A stretch of 64,000 nt of DNA from Impatiens glandulifera (Eukaryota; Streptophyta; Magnoliopsida; Ericales; Balsaminaceae). Made by a program: the position numbers and the translations under genes. The stretch covers positions 46,617,370-46,681,369 of the forward strand of contig NC_061866.1 of the NCBI RefSeq assembly GCF_907164915.1, read 5' to 3'. This document shows, piece after piece, positions 11,575 through 22,007 of this stretch. Position 1 is the stretch's first letter. Every line of letters starts with the position of its first letter. The notes beneath the pieces were generated by a model, which was not told the origin of the DNA, did not search any database, and was given only the letters and a program-made list of their open reading frames with translations.

Positions 11575-11980
11575 GCTGCCGCCAACGGGTCAATAATATA
11601 ACAATAATGATAATATTTCGGCCCAACTATAGTGGTTTCTATCCAAAATAATTTTAAATTTGAATTTTCTCCCAAATATTAGTTCAACTTATTATTATTT
11701 TTAATTAATTTGTAATGTTACGTGTTATTATTATTATTTTTTGTTGTGAAATTAAGTATTTTTTTTAGGAGGATAGGAAAGGAACTCAAAAAATGTATTA
11801 TTCTTTTGATTTATTGTTTTTTTTCTCCTTTTTGTACCGGAGGACGTTTTCTCAATATATGGGTAACATCGATTATATGGAACTAACTGAAAATTTGGAG
11901 AAGAGGATAACATGATACTCACTATTTAAAAAATATGAGAATATAAGGAGAATCTATTCATTAATTAACATATGTCAATA

Positions 11981-12887
11981 TTTAAATTTCTCTCACACAC
12001 AATTAACTCATAAACCCAATTTGAGAATTTAAAGGAGTATATTAAATTATTTTATATATTTTTGTTACTTAAAAACAATATAATAATTTTAAATCATTAT
12101 CAATTAAATATATATATATATATTAAATTATTATATATATATTTTTATGAGGAAAAACATAATAATTAAAAAAAGAATTATTATATAATATATATTTAAT
12201 GATATATAATAATGTTATACAGAGAGATGATAGATAATTTATATTAATAATTTTTTTGACGTTTTTTTTTTATTTTTTTATTTTCTTGCTCTCTATTATA
12301 TATATATATATATATTTAAATTAATAATATTATTATAATATATATTTAATTAATAATAATTTAATTTATAATATTATTATAATATATAATTTTTTAAATT
12401 ATTATTTTGTTTCTTATAAAATATATATTTTTTTTAATGGTTAATATTATGAGAAATGATCAGGAGTGATAAGAGGAGAGAATTTGAGGGAAGGAATTGG
12501 AAGGGAATGATGTATTCTTTCTCTTCTCTCTCTTCACATTTTATCATTTTTCTAACCAGTGATATAGTTCTAACCAACACATCATTCCCTTTTTCATTCT
12601 CTCTCTCAAATTCTATTTCTCTATCACTCATCTAATATTATTAATAAAAACATATATAATATTCATATGTCATTAACAAATAATATTAATATGATATATA
12701 TTTAATTAATAATATTTTTTTAAAATTATTATGTTATTTTACATAACAAATTATATGCATATATATTTAATTAAAGATATAAAATTATTACCTAGGTAAA
12801 AAAATTATATGAAATAATTTAATATTTAAAAAAAAATTAATTTATAGTTGAGTTTATGAGTTAATTGTGAGAGATTAATTTAAATAA
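11981..12887. mobile_element. Foldback-type element with about 45-bp inverted ends
   Basis: The left end (11981-12025, containing AATTAACTCATAAACCC) and the right end (12845-12887, containing GAGTTTATGAGTTAATTG) are inverted repeats of each other. The interior is very AT-rich, with further partial palindromes such as ATATATATTTAATTAATAAT recurring in both halves. There is no coding capacity, so it would be a non-autonomous DNA element. A smaller MITE (12451-12632) is nested inside it. No clear target duplication could be fixed, and the ends may extend by a few bases. The flanks 11675-11980 and 12888-13085 are AT-rich with no gene. Confidence 0.5.
12451..12632. mobile_element. MULE-type MITE, 182 bp, 9-bp target duplication
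   Basis: The element is flanked by a perfect nine-base direct repeat, TAATATTAT, at 12442-12450 and 12633-12641. Its halves are inverted copies: GAGTGATAAGAGGAGAGAAT and GGGAATGATGT on the left match the reverse complement of the right (ACATCATTCCC, ATCACTCATC). Nine-base target duplications are typical of Mutator-like elements. A second family member is at 48987-49263. There is no transposase gene, so it is non-autonomous. Confidence 0.7.
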
Positions 12888-13084
12888 TAATGTATCAAAT
12901 ACTAAGTCAATTCAATCTGTATATACTAGTTTTATTGTTTTTTTAACCAATCAAATTATACCACAATTATTATTTTATATATATTTAACTACCTGCCTAC
13001 CTGAAAAATTGTGTGAAAATTGATACGAGAAGATTTGAAAAAACTCAAAATAAGAGATTAGGTATTTATTTTTTTATAAAATTT

Positions 13085-13510
13085 TAAATTAATTCTATAA
13101 ATAAAAATTAGAATGTGAGTAATAAAATAATGAAATTATGTTAAATTCAAAACTTGAATTATTGATCTAAATATATAGTTTGAATTAACTCATTTGAATT
13201 AATTGATTTAAAATATCTTGAAGACCAATTAATAAAATGGTTAATTTTCATTGTAATCCTAATGAGATTATTATTATCAATTTATTAGCAATTTAGAAAA
13301 ATTATATAACATGTCTTTTGTAACAATCAATGTTAGTGATAAAGATTAATGTTTGATTTTATTTTTTATGACAATTTATTATTTTAACAATATAAATAGT
13401 TCTTATATCATATTCTCATATCATCTCAAACCACCACATCATTTTCATTCTAGATTTTCAAGAGTTCTTTCCTTATCTTTGTGAGTATTCTTCAAGTTTT
13501 TGAGTCGAAT
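13085..13510. repeat. Segmental duplicate of 1-510
   Basis: Partner of the block at the left edge of the window. The match stops abruptly at about 13510, after TTGAGTCGAATA, exactly where F-box-derived sequence begins. This is a duplication or deletion breakpoint. Confidence 0.7.
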
Positions 13511-14675
13511 ATATGTTTTTCATGGAAAAATAAGAGGAAAGATATCTTATGTAGGGGCATAGTGTAGAGGAATTTTCTCTCTTCATTATCGACTGTTTAA
13601 TAAGATCGTTGAAGTCACAAAACAAGATATTTAACTTTAAAACCCTACACCCGCAATTGATGATGTTCCACGGGATATCGAAGTAAGGATTGTGTTAGGA
13701 TCAGGATCGACGATGAAGACGGGGGTCTCACAAAGTTGAACGCTTACACACACTTCGGTTGATTATAACCCTGTTAGAGGTTGATTATCTATTTTCTACT
13801 CTACGCAAGCCGTTACAAACTCTTGAACGAAGTTCAAATGCAGAAATGTTTGTTTTGACTTGAAGCAATATAACGAGAGTAAGATAATGCGAGAAAGGGA
13901 AACACACAACACGAAAGATGTTTATGGATGTTCGGAGTAAAAGCTCCTACGTCACCCCTTTTTCTCGACCTCGAAAAGAATATTCACTAGAAGATTTGAT
14001 TGGATACAACACTTATATACAACCCAGTCGAACAACCATGACTTAATTACTGTCTGTTTTCGAACTCCTAGCACACACTCTCTGTTAGAAACGAATTCTA
14101 TCAACTTACAATGCTAACCACTCACACTGAATAGGTAAAATTGTAATACAAATTTAGTACTCTAACACACTTGAAAGCTAGTGAAACTTTTGGGATCTTG
14201 AAAGAGTTGATAGCTTAAGGTTCGTAAGAAGATTCAAAGAGTTATCTCAAAAAGGTGGTGAAGCAGGTTGTCCTTTGTTCTCTTAAGTAGGCAAAATGTC
14301 AACGGACATATTTGCTGCTCAACGGCTATATCTGCTTCATAATACATTTATCTTGATTGGTTGAGTTTTCGGAACAGTACCCCAGGGAGGATTCTCTTTG
14401 ATCTTGTCTGTACTTTGATGATATAAGCAAAGATATTCATTAATGTGATTTCAATCTCCAATGAATATGTATCTCAGAATGTTTGACCTATCTTTGATTC
14501 TTTTATCATAGATCTGCTGTTGTAGAGAGATCTTCATCAGTCTTTGCACAAAAAAGGAAACGATTATCTGGGAAGAATAAAGCTGACGCCTGCAAAAGTC
14601 AGAAGCATCCTCATATATTACGGAGGTTGGTAAATTGTAGAAAATATGAAAAACTGGAAGCACTTCAACAAAAAG

Positions 14676-15140
14676 TCAGACGCGTGCTTTTGCAAAATGC
14701 CGATTTCCAAAAAGCCGGGCGCGTGCTTTTGCAAAATATCGATTTCCAAAAAGCCGGACGCGTGCTTTTACAAAATGTCGATTTGCCAAAAAGTCGGACG
14801 CGTGCTTTTGCAAAATGTCGATTTGCCAAAAAGTCGGACGCGTGCTTTTGCAAAATGTCGATTTGCCAAAAAGTCGGACGCATGCTTTTGCAAAATGCCG
14901 ATTTGCCAAAAAGCCGAAGGCGTGCTTTTGCAAAATGCCGATTTGCCTAAAAGTTGGACGTGTGCTTTTGCAAAATTCTGATTTGCCTAAAAGTTAGACG
15001 CGTACTTTTGCAAAATGTCGATTTGCAAAAAAGCCGGACGCGTGCTTTTGCAAAATGCCAATTTCCAAAAAATTCAGACGCGTGCCTTTACAAAATGTCA
15101 ATTTGCAAAAAAGCCGAAAACGTGCCTTTGCAAAATGTCA
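14676..15140. repeat. 40-bp CpG-rich minisatellite, about 11-12 units
   Basis: Units repeat every 40 bases, for example at 14761, 14801 and 14841. Each has the core CGGACGCGTGCTTTTGCAAA followed by ATGTCGATTTGCCAAAAAGT. Central copies are almost identical, while outer copies are diverged. The unit holds several CpG sites, including ACGCGT, unusual in this AT-rich window. Open frames through it in several phases are a by-product of the repeat and are not genes. Confidence 0.95.
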
Positions 15141-15320
15141 ATTTTATAAAATATCGACTTCATAAATAACCGGCTACGTCTTTAAAAAGTCAATCTTATA
15201 AAATGCTGACTTCATAAATAACCGGCTACGTCTTCAAAAAGTCGATCTTATAAAATGTCGACTTCATAAATAACTGGCTACGTCTTCAAAAAGTCTATCT
15301 TATAAAATGTCGACTTCAGA
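15125..15320. repeat. 52-bp minisatellite derived from the 40-bp unit
   Basis: Directly after the 40-bp array, the period changes to 52 bases, with the core TTCATAAATAACCGGCTACG followed by TCTTCAAAAAGTCGATC; about 3.5 units are present. Shared words (AAAATGTCGA, AAAAAGTCG) suggest the 52-bp unit arose from the 40-bp unit by gaining about 12 bases. Confidence 0.9.
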
Positions 15321-17045
15321 TAATACCGAATAGTGCCAAATTTTGATCAAAGATATTCTTTAACTGCCGAGCATCTTCTCTTTAATCTGCATAGGATTAA
15401 GTTAACTCGATTAAGTTTTTATTTAATAATTAATTAGTACTTATACTTAATTAATTATTTTTACTTAACAACTCTTTTTGATTATTTAAAATAAATATTC
15501 AAGTGAATTTATAATCGTTGGCTAATTATCTTAAGTTAATTAGCTAATTTATGTGATCTATTTCTTATTAGTTCTTCACTTTCACGTATAGCTCTTCAAT
15601 ATCGTTAATTTGTGGGTATTTGATTAAGAAGTTGAAGGGTCTAGAACTTAATTCAGATGATTTCAATTTTAAAATCATTCAAATGATAATAATAACACAA
15701 AAGTTATGCATTTTCCAACATAGACGAAGAAAAGTGAAAAATGACCATCTAAACAAATCGATATTACAAAATAATTATACACGCACCCATCTAACCACAT
15801 ATCAACTTTATGAATAATTTTAAACATATTCTTTTATCAATAATGTCAGAATATGCATTAATGTACCTAATTTGAAATAAAATAATAATTAGTTTTTAGT
15901 GTTATAAAAAAAAGAATGAATAGTTTATTGAAATACAAACTTAGCTTTAGAAGATGCCCGAGAACATTTCATTAATGCAGACTTGATAATTTTTCGACGA
16001 GCCAATCCTATTTTAGTATCTATCCCGACGCATAAAATCATTTCTTCTAAAACTTTTCCATACTTGAGTAAGAACTTTGCCAGACTGATGTCTTTGTAAC
16101 ATTGTAAAAAGTCATCCAACTTAACCACCCTTATATGATTAAGAAAAGAATTCATTTCCGAAATTTGTTCTTCCCAATATTTATCGTCGGTTGGGTCGTT
16201 CATTTGTTGATATAATTTCAACTAATCAATCCCAAAACACATACAAAAAGAAGTATTGCACTACTTTAGATTGATAAATAGATAATTGAGTATGACAGAA
16301 CAATACTCACCAGCCTCTTGTCCAACTTCATATATGTCTCGATTGTGATGACAAGCGTATCGAGGTAGGGAGAGTAGGGAGAGTTTTTGAAGAGCGTAGC
16401 AATCGCTGAAAAGTTGTTGTAACCGTTCAAGTTATAATATTTGATGGAAATTTCGAGTCTTCTTAAACTCTCAAATTTATTTAATGAAGTTTTCATAACA
16501 TCAGCAAAAGAAACAATAAAATTGAAAACATTCAAATAGTATCAAGAGAATGAAAAGTGTGGAATATTATACTAATTACCTCGATAGTTTCGTATTTAAA
16601 CTTTAAAAACTTGGCATTAGATAAAGCCGACATCATATTGGACCATCTGCATATATATTCTGGTCCTATTTTGTAATCTTCGTAGAAGTCTAATGGAAAT
16701 AAACCAATGGAAGCCGAATCCAAGAGACGTGATTTCTCCAAGAATACCGGGGTATGAGTTGAACGAATTTTCTCCCATTTCAGAATCTCCATTTCAGGAG
16801 CAATAATTTTAACATTGGTGTCAATATCATTTAAACTATTTTGCACCATCAATCTATTTAACTTTAGTCCATAGATATCCAATTTAATAAGATCATAACA
16901 TTTCTTTATGACCAAATCTTTCAGCCCACTACATCTCAAGGAAAGCTCTTTCAAACGGTAACACTTTTTCAATTTCAACTCCTTTAGACATGGAAATGAG
17001 GAATCAGTGAATATGTGTTTTTCATGGAAAAGTAGGAGGAAAGAT

Positions 17046-17050
17046 ATCTT
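17046..17050. repeat. Target-site duplication, left copy (ATCTT)
   Basis: Five bases, ATCTT, directly outside the left end of the Copia element. The second copy is at 21433-21437. The uninterrupted paralogue at about 13537-13545 has a single ATCTT at the same place. Confidence 0.95.
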
Positions 17051-17282
17051 TGTTGGGATGAAGAGAAAAATAAGGAACGAAGGTTACAAAAGGAAATGAA
17101 AATATTCTTATTTTGTTGTCATTTCCAATCATCCCATTACAAGGTAAATATATAATAAAAATAAAAATCTTTTTCGTTATCTTAGAACTAAATATTGTAA
17201 CTTATAACCTCCCAATATTATCCTAATCAATACCATAATTAATTAAAAATATTTATTTTAATTAAAAACATTAATTTCAACA
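17051..17282 (-). repeat. 3' LTR of Copia 1 (232 bp)
   Basis: In coding orientation it starts TGTTGAAATTAATG directly after the purine tract and ends CTTCATCCCAACA at the target duplication. The gag-pol stop codon (TGA) lies within its first six bases. Inside it, the eight-base words AAAATAAG and CTTATTTT lie about 30 bases apart as an inverted pair; they flank the segment that appears reversed in the 5' LTR. Confidence 0.9.
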
Positions 17283-20200
17283 CTCCCCCTTAATGTTTTT
17301 GTTGGTCATGTCTAACAAATCTCGTAAGTAGACGAATTTGTTTAAAGGAAGTGCTTTAGTGAAGATATCTGCAAGTTGATCTCCAGTCTTTACGTGCTTG
17401 ATCATTACTTCTTCATCATCCACTGCTTCACGAATGTAGTGATGTTTAAGGTTGATGTGTTTTGTTCGACTATGAAATACCGCATTTTTCGACATAGCAA
17501 TTGCCGATTTGCTATCGCAAAAGAGAACTGTAGCCATATCTTGTTTCTCCCCCATGTCTTCTAAAATCTTCCTTAGCCAAACCACTTGTTTGGTTGCTTC
17601 GTTTGTCGATACGTATTCGGCTTCGGCGGAGGAATGTGCAACTCTCTCTTGCTTTTTCGAGGCCCATGAAAAAATACTTGAACCTAGTGAATAACAATAC
17701 CCGGATGTACTCTTCATGTCATCCATGCTTCCAGCCCAATCGCTATCACAGAACTCAAACAACTCAATATCTTCACTATCATTTTTTTCAAACATGAGAC
17801 CATACTCCATAGTCCCTTTAATGTATCGCAACACTCTCTTTGCAACTCCAAGATGAATTTTGCTTGGTCGGTGCATAAACCGAGATAATAAACCCGTAGC
17901 ATACATGATATCGGGTCTTATAATCGTAAGGTACAACAAACTCCCAACCAGACTTCTATATTGTACCGCATCAGCATCACCACTACCATCATCTTTCACC
18001 AACTTCTCATTTACTACCAATGGAGTCATCACGGGATTACAATTCTCCATTTTAAATTTTGAATGAATGCTTTGGGCATACTTATTTTGACAAATAAATA
18101 CACCTCCATCATTTTGATCAATCTCAATACCCAAGAAATAATGTAACAAACCTAAATCATTCATCTCATATTTCTTCATCATATCAGTTTTGAACTCATT
18201 AATCATGTTTTCATCATTTCCAGTAAAAATCAAGTCATCAACATAAAGAGAGACTATGAGCATACCGGATTCACCATGCTTGATGTAGAGTGTCGGCTCG
18301 CTAGGACTCCTAAAAAATCCTCCTTTAGAGAAATACTCATCGATATTTCCATACCAAGCACGAGGTGCTTGCTTCAATCCGTACAACGCTTTCTTCAACT
18401 TGTATACTTTTTCTTCTTCTCCTTCAATATTGAAGCCTTGTGGTTGTACCACATACACCTCTTCTTTCAATACTCCATTCAAGAATGCAGATTTCACATC
18501 AAGTTGGTAAAGCTTCCATCCTTTGTGAGCGGCTAATGCAATCAACATCCTTATCGTTTCGTGTCTCGCAACCGGTGCAAATGTCTCATGATAGTCGACT
18601 CCAGGTTGTTGAGAATACCCTTTTGCCACCAATCTTGCCTTGCATTTTTTAACCGAACCATCAGGACTCATTTTCGTCTTGTAAATCCACTTCAACCCAA
18701 TCACATCTTTTTCTTTCGGCTTCTCTACTAACTCCCAAGTTTCATTTTTTTCGATCATGTTGATTTCTTCTTCCATTGCTTTCACCCAAATCTCCTCTTG
18801 AATAGCTTGTTCAAAACTTTCAGGTTCTACAACACAGAAATTACATCGAGCATATATGTCGTTCAAATTTCTCATTTTTACCGGAGTAAGGATCGGAATG
18901 GATGAACTCGCCCCGGGTTGTGTTGTCGGAGATTGTTGATGCTCACTTTCTTCATAACCACTTTCATTGACTTGTCTAGATGACTCCCTCCGATCTTCTT
19001 CAAAAACCGGCATCTGTACATCCTCAACACATTTCTCTTTCCAATCCCATTGTTCTTTTTCATTAAAGATCACATCCCGACTTTCAATCACCTTATTTTT
19101 CTTCAAGCTAAAAAGTCGATATCCCTTCGACTTGGTACTATAGCCAACGAATATACATTTTTCACCTTTATCTTCAAGTTTATTTCTCATTTGCATCGGG
19201 ATATGAGCATAGCAAATGGATCCGAACACTTTCAAGTGATTGACTGACGGCTTTCTACCCCCGGACCATGCCTCGAATGGTGTCTTGTTTTCAACCGCCT
19301 TTGTCGGACAACGATTCAACAAATAAACTGCTGTATAGGTTGCTTCGGCCCAAAAAGTCAATGGTAACCCCTTTGCATTCATCATGGTTCTCGCCATCTC
19401 GACAATTGTTCGATTCTTCCTCTCAGCAACGCCATTTTGTTCTGGCGTATAACTCGTCGTCAATTGTCTTTCAAGACCAATATCTTCACAATATTTCTTG
19501 AACTCCTTCGAGTTGTATTCTCCTCCTCTATCACTTCTAAATCTTTTAATCACCTTACCACTTTGTCTCTCAGCCATTCTTTGAAACTTCTTGAAAACAG
19601 AAAGTGCTTCTGATTTTTGCCTCAAAAAATAGACCCAACACATTCTTGTAAAATCGTCGATAAAAGTGATAAAATATTTGTTACCTCCGTGAGAGTTTTT
19701 GGACATCGGACCACAGATATCAGTGTGAACGAGCTCCAACAATGATTTTGCTCTCCAGGCTTTCTCTTTCGGAAACGTCTCTCGATGGATTTTACCAAGA
19801 GCACATGCCTCGCAAACATCATGCTTGTCATCAATATTTGGCAACCCATACACCATAGTTTTTCTGCTTAGCAATTTCAAGCTCTCAAAGTTCACATGCC
19901 CAAGCCGTTTATGCCACAACCATGACATATCTTCAACATCGGTCTTCATCGATGCACAACTTGCAGGTTTAAGATTAAGAGGAAAATTTCGATTCCTCTC
20001 CATCTTAACAACCGCAATCAACTCTCTATTATTTTTCTTGTCAAAAATTTTACAATAATCATCATCGAAGTACAATGCATGATTATTTTGCATAAGCTGC
20101 CCAACACTCAGCAAATTTTGAGCTAAATCCGGAACAAACAACACATCATGGATTAGCAATTTACCTTTCTTTGAATCTACTGCGATCGTACCTCTTCCAT

Positions 20201-21323
20201 TTGATTTCACCACAGCACCACTACCCATTGTGATCCGAGTTGTGTCACTCTTGTCAATTTTGCAAAAAATTGACTCATCTCCGGTCATGTGATTGCTGCA
20301 CCCACTATCAACATACCACTCGTTATCATTTTTTCCAATAGCCGCTTGACATGCAAAAAATGTGCTTCCATCACTTTCACAATTCCTTTTCTCCTCAGTA
20401 TAATTGGCCTGCTCTCTTCTTTGATCTCGACAATCCTTTTGCATATGACCAAACCTCTTGCAATTAAAACATTGAGGTTTACCTTTATGATAACAGTCTT
20501 CTTCAACGTGACCCGATCTTTTACAATGATGACAAAATTTGTTATCATGGAAGTTTCTACCTCCCCCTCGGCCACGCCCTCGACCTCTTCCATAACTTCC
20601 ACCGCCACGAGAATATTGACGTTTACTCGAGCTTTCAGTAGAATCTTCTTTTACACTCACTTTTGATTGAAAGGCACTTTCGATGGAAGCTTCGGTATGT
20701 CGCTTCATCCGTTGTTCATGCATCTCAAGAGAACCCATCAAATCGTGAATACTGAGTGACGAGAGGTCTTTCATTTCTTCAATAATGGCCACCATATTGT
20801 CATACTTTGGAGAAAGACTTATCAAGATCTTCTCACAAACCGTTTTGTCGGTCAAGTCATCGCCAAGACACTTGATTTGATTTACAACTTCGATCACCCT
20901 TGAGAAGTACTCTTGTAGAGTTTCTTTCTCCTTCATCCTTAAATTTTGAAACTCTCGTTTAAGAGTCAGGAGCTTCACTGTCTTCATTTTATCGCTCCCT
21001 TTAAATTCCTTTTGCAATATATCCCACGCTTCCTTTGATGTATTAACCCCTATTATTCTCGGAAAAAACTTACGAGAAATACTTTGTTGAATAATAAATA
21101 AGGCCTTCGCATCTTTCTTTTTGTTCTCCTTCAACTTTTTATCGGATGAACGATCTGATGATCCTGCGGCATCTTGATCTTCAATGTGTCCGTTCTCCAC
21201 CAAATCCCACAGATCTTGTGAGACTAGGAGTGTCTTCATCATAACACTCCAATAGTCATAATCTTCTCCGTCGAAAATGAGTTGCGCTCCTCGTATCGGC
21301 CAAGAATCTCCTAGCATCGCCAT
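17277..21323 (-). CDS. Copia gag-pol polyprotein, intact frame
   Basis: One frame of 1348 residues from the first ATG (21323; the frame itself stays open up to the primer-binding site). The order is typical of Ty1/copia. A UBN2-type gag spans about residues 15-205, followed by an [16 protein letters not shown] basic stretch. Two CCHC zinc knuckles are at residues 264-277 and 285-298. The aspartic protease motif DSGCSNHM starts at 339. Integrase has its HHCC zinc region near 471-506, then D535, D598 and E634. Reverse transcriptase carries YVDD at 1027-1030 and RNase H includes SDWAG and SSAEAEY. The protein packages RNA, copies it to cDNA and inserts it. All catalytic residues I looked for are present and no stop or frameshift is seen. 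Confidence 0.95.
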   Translation of the reverse strand: MAMLGDSWPIRGAQLIFDGEDYDYWSVMMKTLLVSQDLWDLVENGHIEDQDAAGSSDRSSDKKLKENKKKDAKALFIIQQSISRKFFPRIIGVNTSKEAWDILQKEFKGSDKMKTVKLLTLKREFQNLRMKEKETLQEYFSRVIEVVNQIKCLGDDLTDKTVCEKILISLSPKYDNMVAIIEEMKDLSSLSIHDLMGSLEMHEQRMKRHTEASIESAFQSKVSVKEDSTESSSKRQYSRGGGSYGRGRGRGRGGGRNFHDNKFCHHCKRSGHVEEDCYHKGKPQCFNCKRFGHMQKDCRDQRREQANYTEEKRNCESDGSTFFACQAAIGKNDNEWYVDSGCSNHMTGDESIFCKIDKSDTTRITMGSGAVVKSNGRGTIAVDSKKGKLLIHDVLFVPDLAQNLLSVGQLMQNNHALYFDDDYCKIFDKKNNRELIAVVKMERNRNFPLNLKPASCASMKTDVEDMSWLWHKRLGHVNFESLKLLSRKTMVYGLPNIDDKHDVCEACALGKIHRETFPKEKAWRAKSLLELVHTDICGPMSKNSHGGNKYFITFIDDFTRMCWVYFLRQKSEALSVFKKFQRMAERQSGKVIKRFRSDRGGEYNSKEFKKYCEDIGLERQLTTSYTPEQNGVAERKNRTIVEMARTMMNAKGLPLTFWAEATYTAVYLLNRCPTKAVENKTPFEAWSGGRKPSVNHLKVFGSICYAHIPMQMRNKLEDKGEKCIFVGYSTKSKGYRLFSLKKNKVIESRDVIFNEKEQWDWKEKCVEDVQMPVFEEDRRESSRQVNESGYEESEHQQSPTTQPGASSSIPILTPVKMRNLNDIYARCNFCVVEPESFEQAIQEEIWVKAMEEEINMIEKNETWELVEKPKEKDVIGLKWIYKTKMSPDGSVKKCKARLVAKGYSQQPGVDYHETFAPVARHETIRMLIALAAHKGWKLYQLDVKSAFLNGVLKEEVYVVQPQGFNIEGEEEKVYKLKKALYGLKQAPRAWYGNIDEYFSKGGFFRSPSEPTLYIKHGESGMLIVSLYVDDLIFTGNDENMINEFKTDMMKKYEMNDLGLLHYFLGIEIDQNDGGVFICQNKYAQSIHSKFKMENCNPVMTPLVVNEKLVKDDGSGDADAVQYRSLVGSLLYLTIIRPDIMYATGLLSRFMHRPSKIHLGVAKRVLRYIKGTMEYGLMFEKNDSEDIELFEFCDSDWAGSMDDMKSTSGYCYSLGSSIFSWASKKQERVAHSSAEAEYVSTNEATKQVVWLRKILEDMGEKQDMATVLFCDSKSAIAMSKNAVFHSRTKHINLKHHYIREAVDDEEVMIKHVKTGDQLADIFTKALPLNKFVYLRDLLDMTNKNIKGEC

Positions 21324-21337
21324 GGATCGATCTTGAA

Positions 21338-21349
21338 GCTCTGATACCA
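21338..21349 (-). promoter_or_regulatory. Primer-binding site (initiator tRNA-Met)
   Basis: The coding strand reads TGGTATCAGAGC three bases inside the 5' LTR. This is the standard plant Copia site complementary to the 3' end of initiator methionine tRNA, where minus-strand DNA synthesis starts. Confidence 0.95.
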
Positions 21350-21352
21350 CTT

Positions 21353-21432
21353 TGTTGGGATGAAGAGAAAAATAAGAATATTTTCATTTCCTTTTGTAAC
21401 CTTCGTTCCTTATTTTTCTCTTTATCCCAACA
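21353..21432 (-). repeat. Aberrant 5' LTR of Copia 1: 80-bp hairpin
   Basis: Only 80 bases against 232 in the 3' LTR. It begins TGTTGGGATGAAGAG and ends CTCTTTATCCCAACA on the plus strand, forming 24-base inverted arms with one mismatch around a 32-base centre. The centre is reversed relative to the 3' LTR. The whole U3 part of the normal LTR (TGTTGAAATTAATG onward) is missing. As transcription normally starts in the 5' LTR, this copy is probably unable to drive its own RNA. Confidence 0.9.
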
Positions 21433-22007
21433 ATCTTATGTAGGGACATAGTGTGGAGGAATTTGAATTCTCTCTTCATTACCGACGGTTTAATAAGATC
21501 TTGGAAGTCATCAAATATTATATTTAACGTTAAAACCCTTAAACGTCCGCAATTGATGATGTTCCACGGGATATCGAAGTAAGGTATGTTCTTCACCTTC
21601 ACGTATAGTTCTTCAATATCGTTAATTTTTTGGTATTGGATTAACAAGTTGAAGGCCCTAGAACTTAATTCAGAGGATTTCAACTTTAGGGTTTTGATGG
21701 CAAAGTTGGTGTCATGTAGGGAGAAAACTTTGTTGAGGAAATTGATGTCTTTAACATCGGTTGGTGGTTCCATGGGGATACGTAACCTCGTAACATGAGG
21801 TGGAATATACAAATTAGGCGGAGAAGCGGCGATTGTTGTGAAATCGAGATAGGGGATGGAAGAAAAAACGTTCTTCCAACGATGTGAAAGGATGAGAGTT
21901 TGGGCTGCGGATTTGATGGGTAAGAAACGGAGAATTTCGTGGATGATATGGTCTGGAAGATCACTGATTAGATCATCCTCTTTGAGACATTCTTCGTTAG
22001 GGTTCAT

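Larger units (their letters stand above)
13689..15568. mobile_element. 1.9-kb insertion of unknown class, with minisatellite
   Basis: Comparison with the uninterrupted paralogue (21590) shows that about 1.88 kb was inserted between AAGTAAGG and GTTCTTCAC. The inserted DNA starts near TGTTAGGATCAGGATC and is less AT-rich than its surroundings. It contains LTR-like text (GGATGTTCGGAGTAAAAGCT, TCTCGACCTCGAAAAG) and carries two tandem repeats (14676-15140 and 15125-15320). No protein domain is encoded. A solo LTR or a truncated element is most likely, but neither TG..CA ends nor a target duplication could be fixed. Confidence 0.55.
13520..15690 (-). pseudogene. F-box exon-1 fragment, split by an insertion
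   Basis: Two pieces match exon 1 of the paralogue at 21384-22007: 13520-13688 and about 15570-15690. Together they cover only the middle of the exon, from the LIKYPQINDIEELYVKVK region through PWNIINCG to the segment that spans the Copia insertion point of the neighbouring gene (CATGGAAAAATAAGAGG..TATCTTATGTAGGG, still uninterrupted here). There is no F-box, no FBD and no start codon. The fragment preserves the pre-insertion state of the site occupied by the Copia element at 17051, which makes it a useful reference allele. Confidence 0.8.
17051..21432 (-). mobile_element. Ty1/copia retrotransposon 1 with aberrant 5' LTR
   Basis: A 4382-bp element on the minus strand, inserted in exon 1 of F-box gene C. 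The coding-strand order is short 5' LTR (21353-21432), primer-binding site (21338-21349), one gag-pol frame, polypurine tract and a 232-bp 3' LTR (17051-17282). The target duplication ATCTT is perfect. The two LTRs are not copies of each other. The first 64 bases at the left end (TGTTGGGATGAAGAG..) match the reverse complement of the right end with a single mismatch, so the element ends in inverted repeats. Both ends carry the normal TGTTG/CAACA tips that integrase needs. The coding region is intact but the normal 5' LTR promoter is absent. Confidence 0.95.
15925..22007 (-). pseudogene. F-box/LRR/FBD gene C, interrupted by Copia element
   Basis: Exon 1 begins with MNPNEECLKEDD at 22007 and runs to 21433. 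It is then broken by the retrotransposon 17051-21432 and resumes in frame at 17050 down to 16580 (KLKKCYRLKELSLRC.. to YETIE). Removing the element and one ATCTT copy restores a continuous frame (HTMSLHKI then S-F-L-L-L). Exon 2 is at about 16309-16514 and the FBD exon at 15925-16210. The gene was probably already damaged. The intron 1 acceptor seen in pseudogene A (TTTCACAG) is deleted here, and the intron 2 acceptor reads CAACAA instead of CAACAG. Exon 2 also has a nine-base duplication (SPYSPYL). What can still be translated is a 207-residue F-box protein that ends inside the LTR. Confidence 0.85.

Noticed and set aside
14676..15140. Regular short repeats that might suggest a CRISPR array
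   Set aside because: Units are directly tandem with no unique spacers, in a plant nuclear genome. It is a minisatellite.
14627..15169. Several open frames of 60-111 codons on both strands with cysteine-rich repeats such as KSDACFCKM
   Set aside because: They are translations of the 40-bp minisatellite, whose period keeps all frames open. There is no start context or promoter, and the same peptides appear in shifted frames.
20285..20666. Open frames of 107-125 codons on both strands opposite the gag zinc-knuckle region
   Set aside because: They are shadows of the intact Copia polyprotein frame. The low-complexity RGRG codons keep the other frames open.
21350..21350. Start of Copia 1 gag-pol at position 21350 (MVSELQ..)
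   Set aside because: The first codon there is GTG, not ATG. The first ATG in frame is at 21323. The frame is open upstream only because the primer-binding site has no stop.
17051..21432. Reading the 64-bp inverted ends as a DNA transposon that captured a Copia coding region
   Set aside because: Primer-binding site, polypurine tract, the 232-bp 3' LTR ending in TG..CA and a five-base target duplication all fit an LTR retrotransposon with one malformed LTR.
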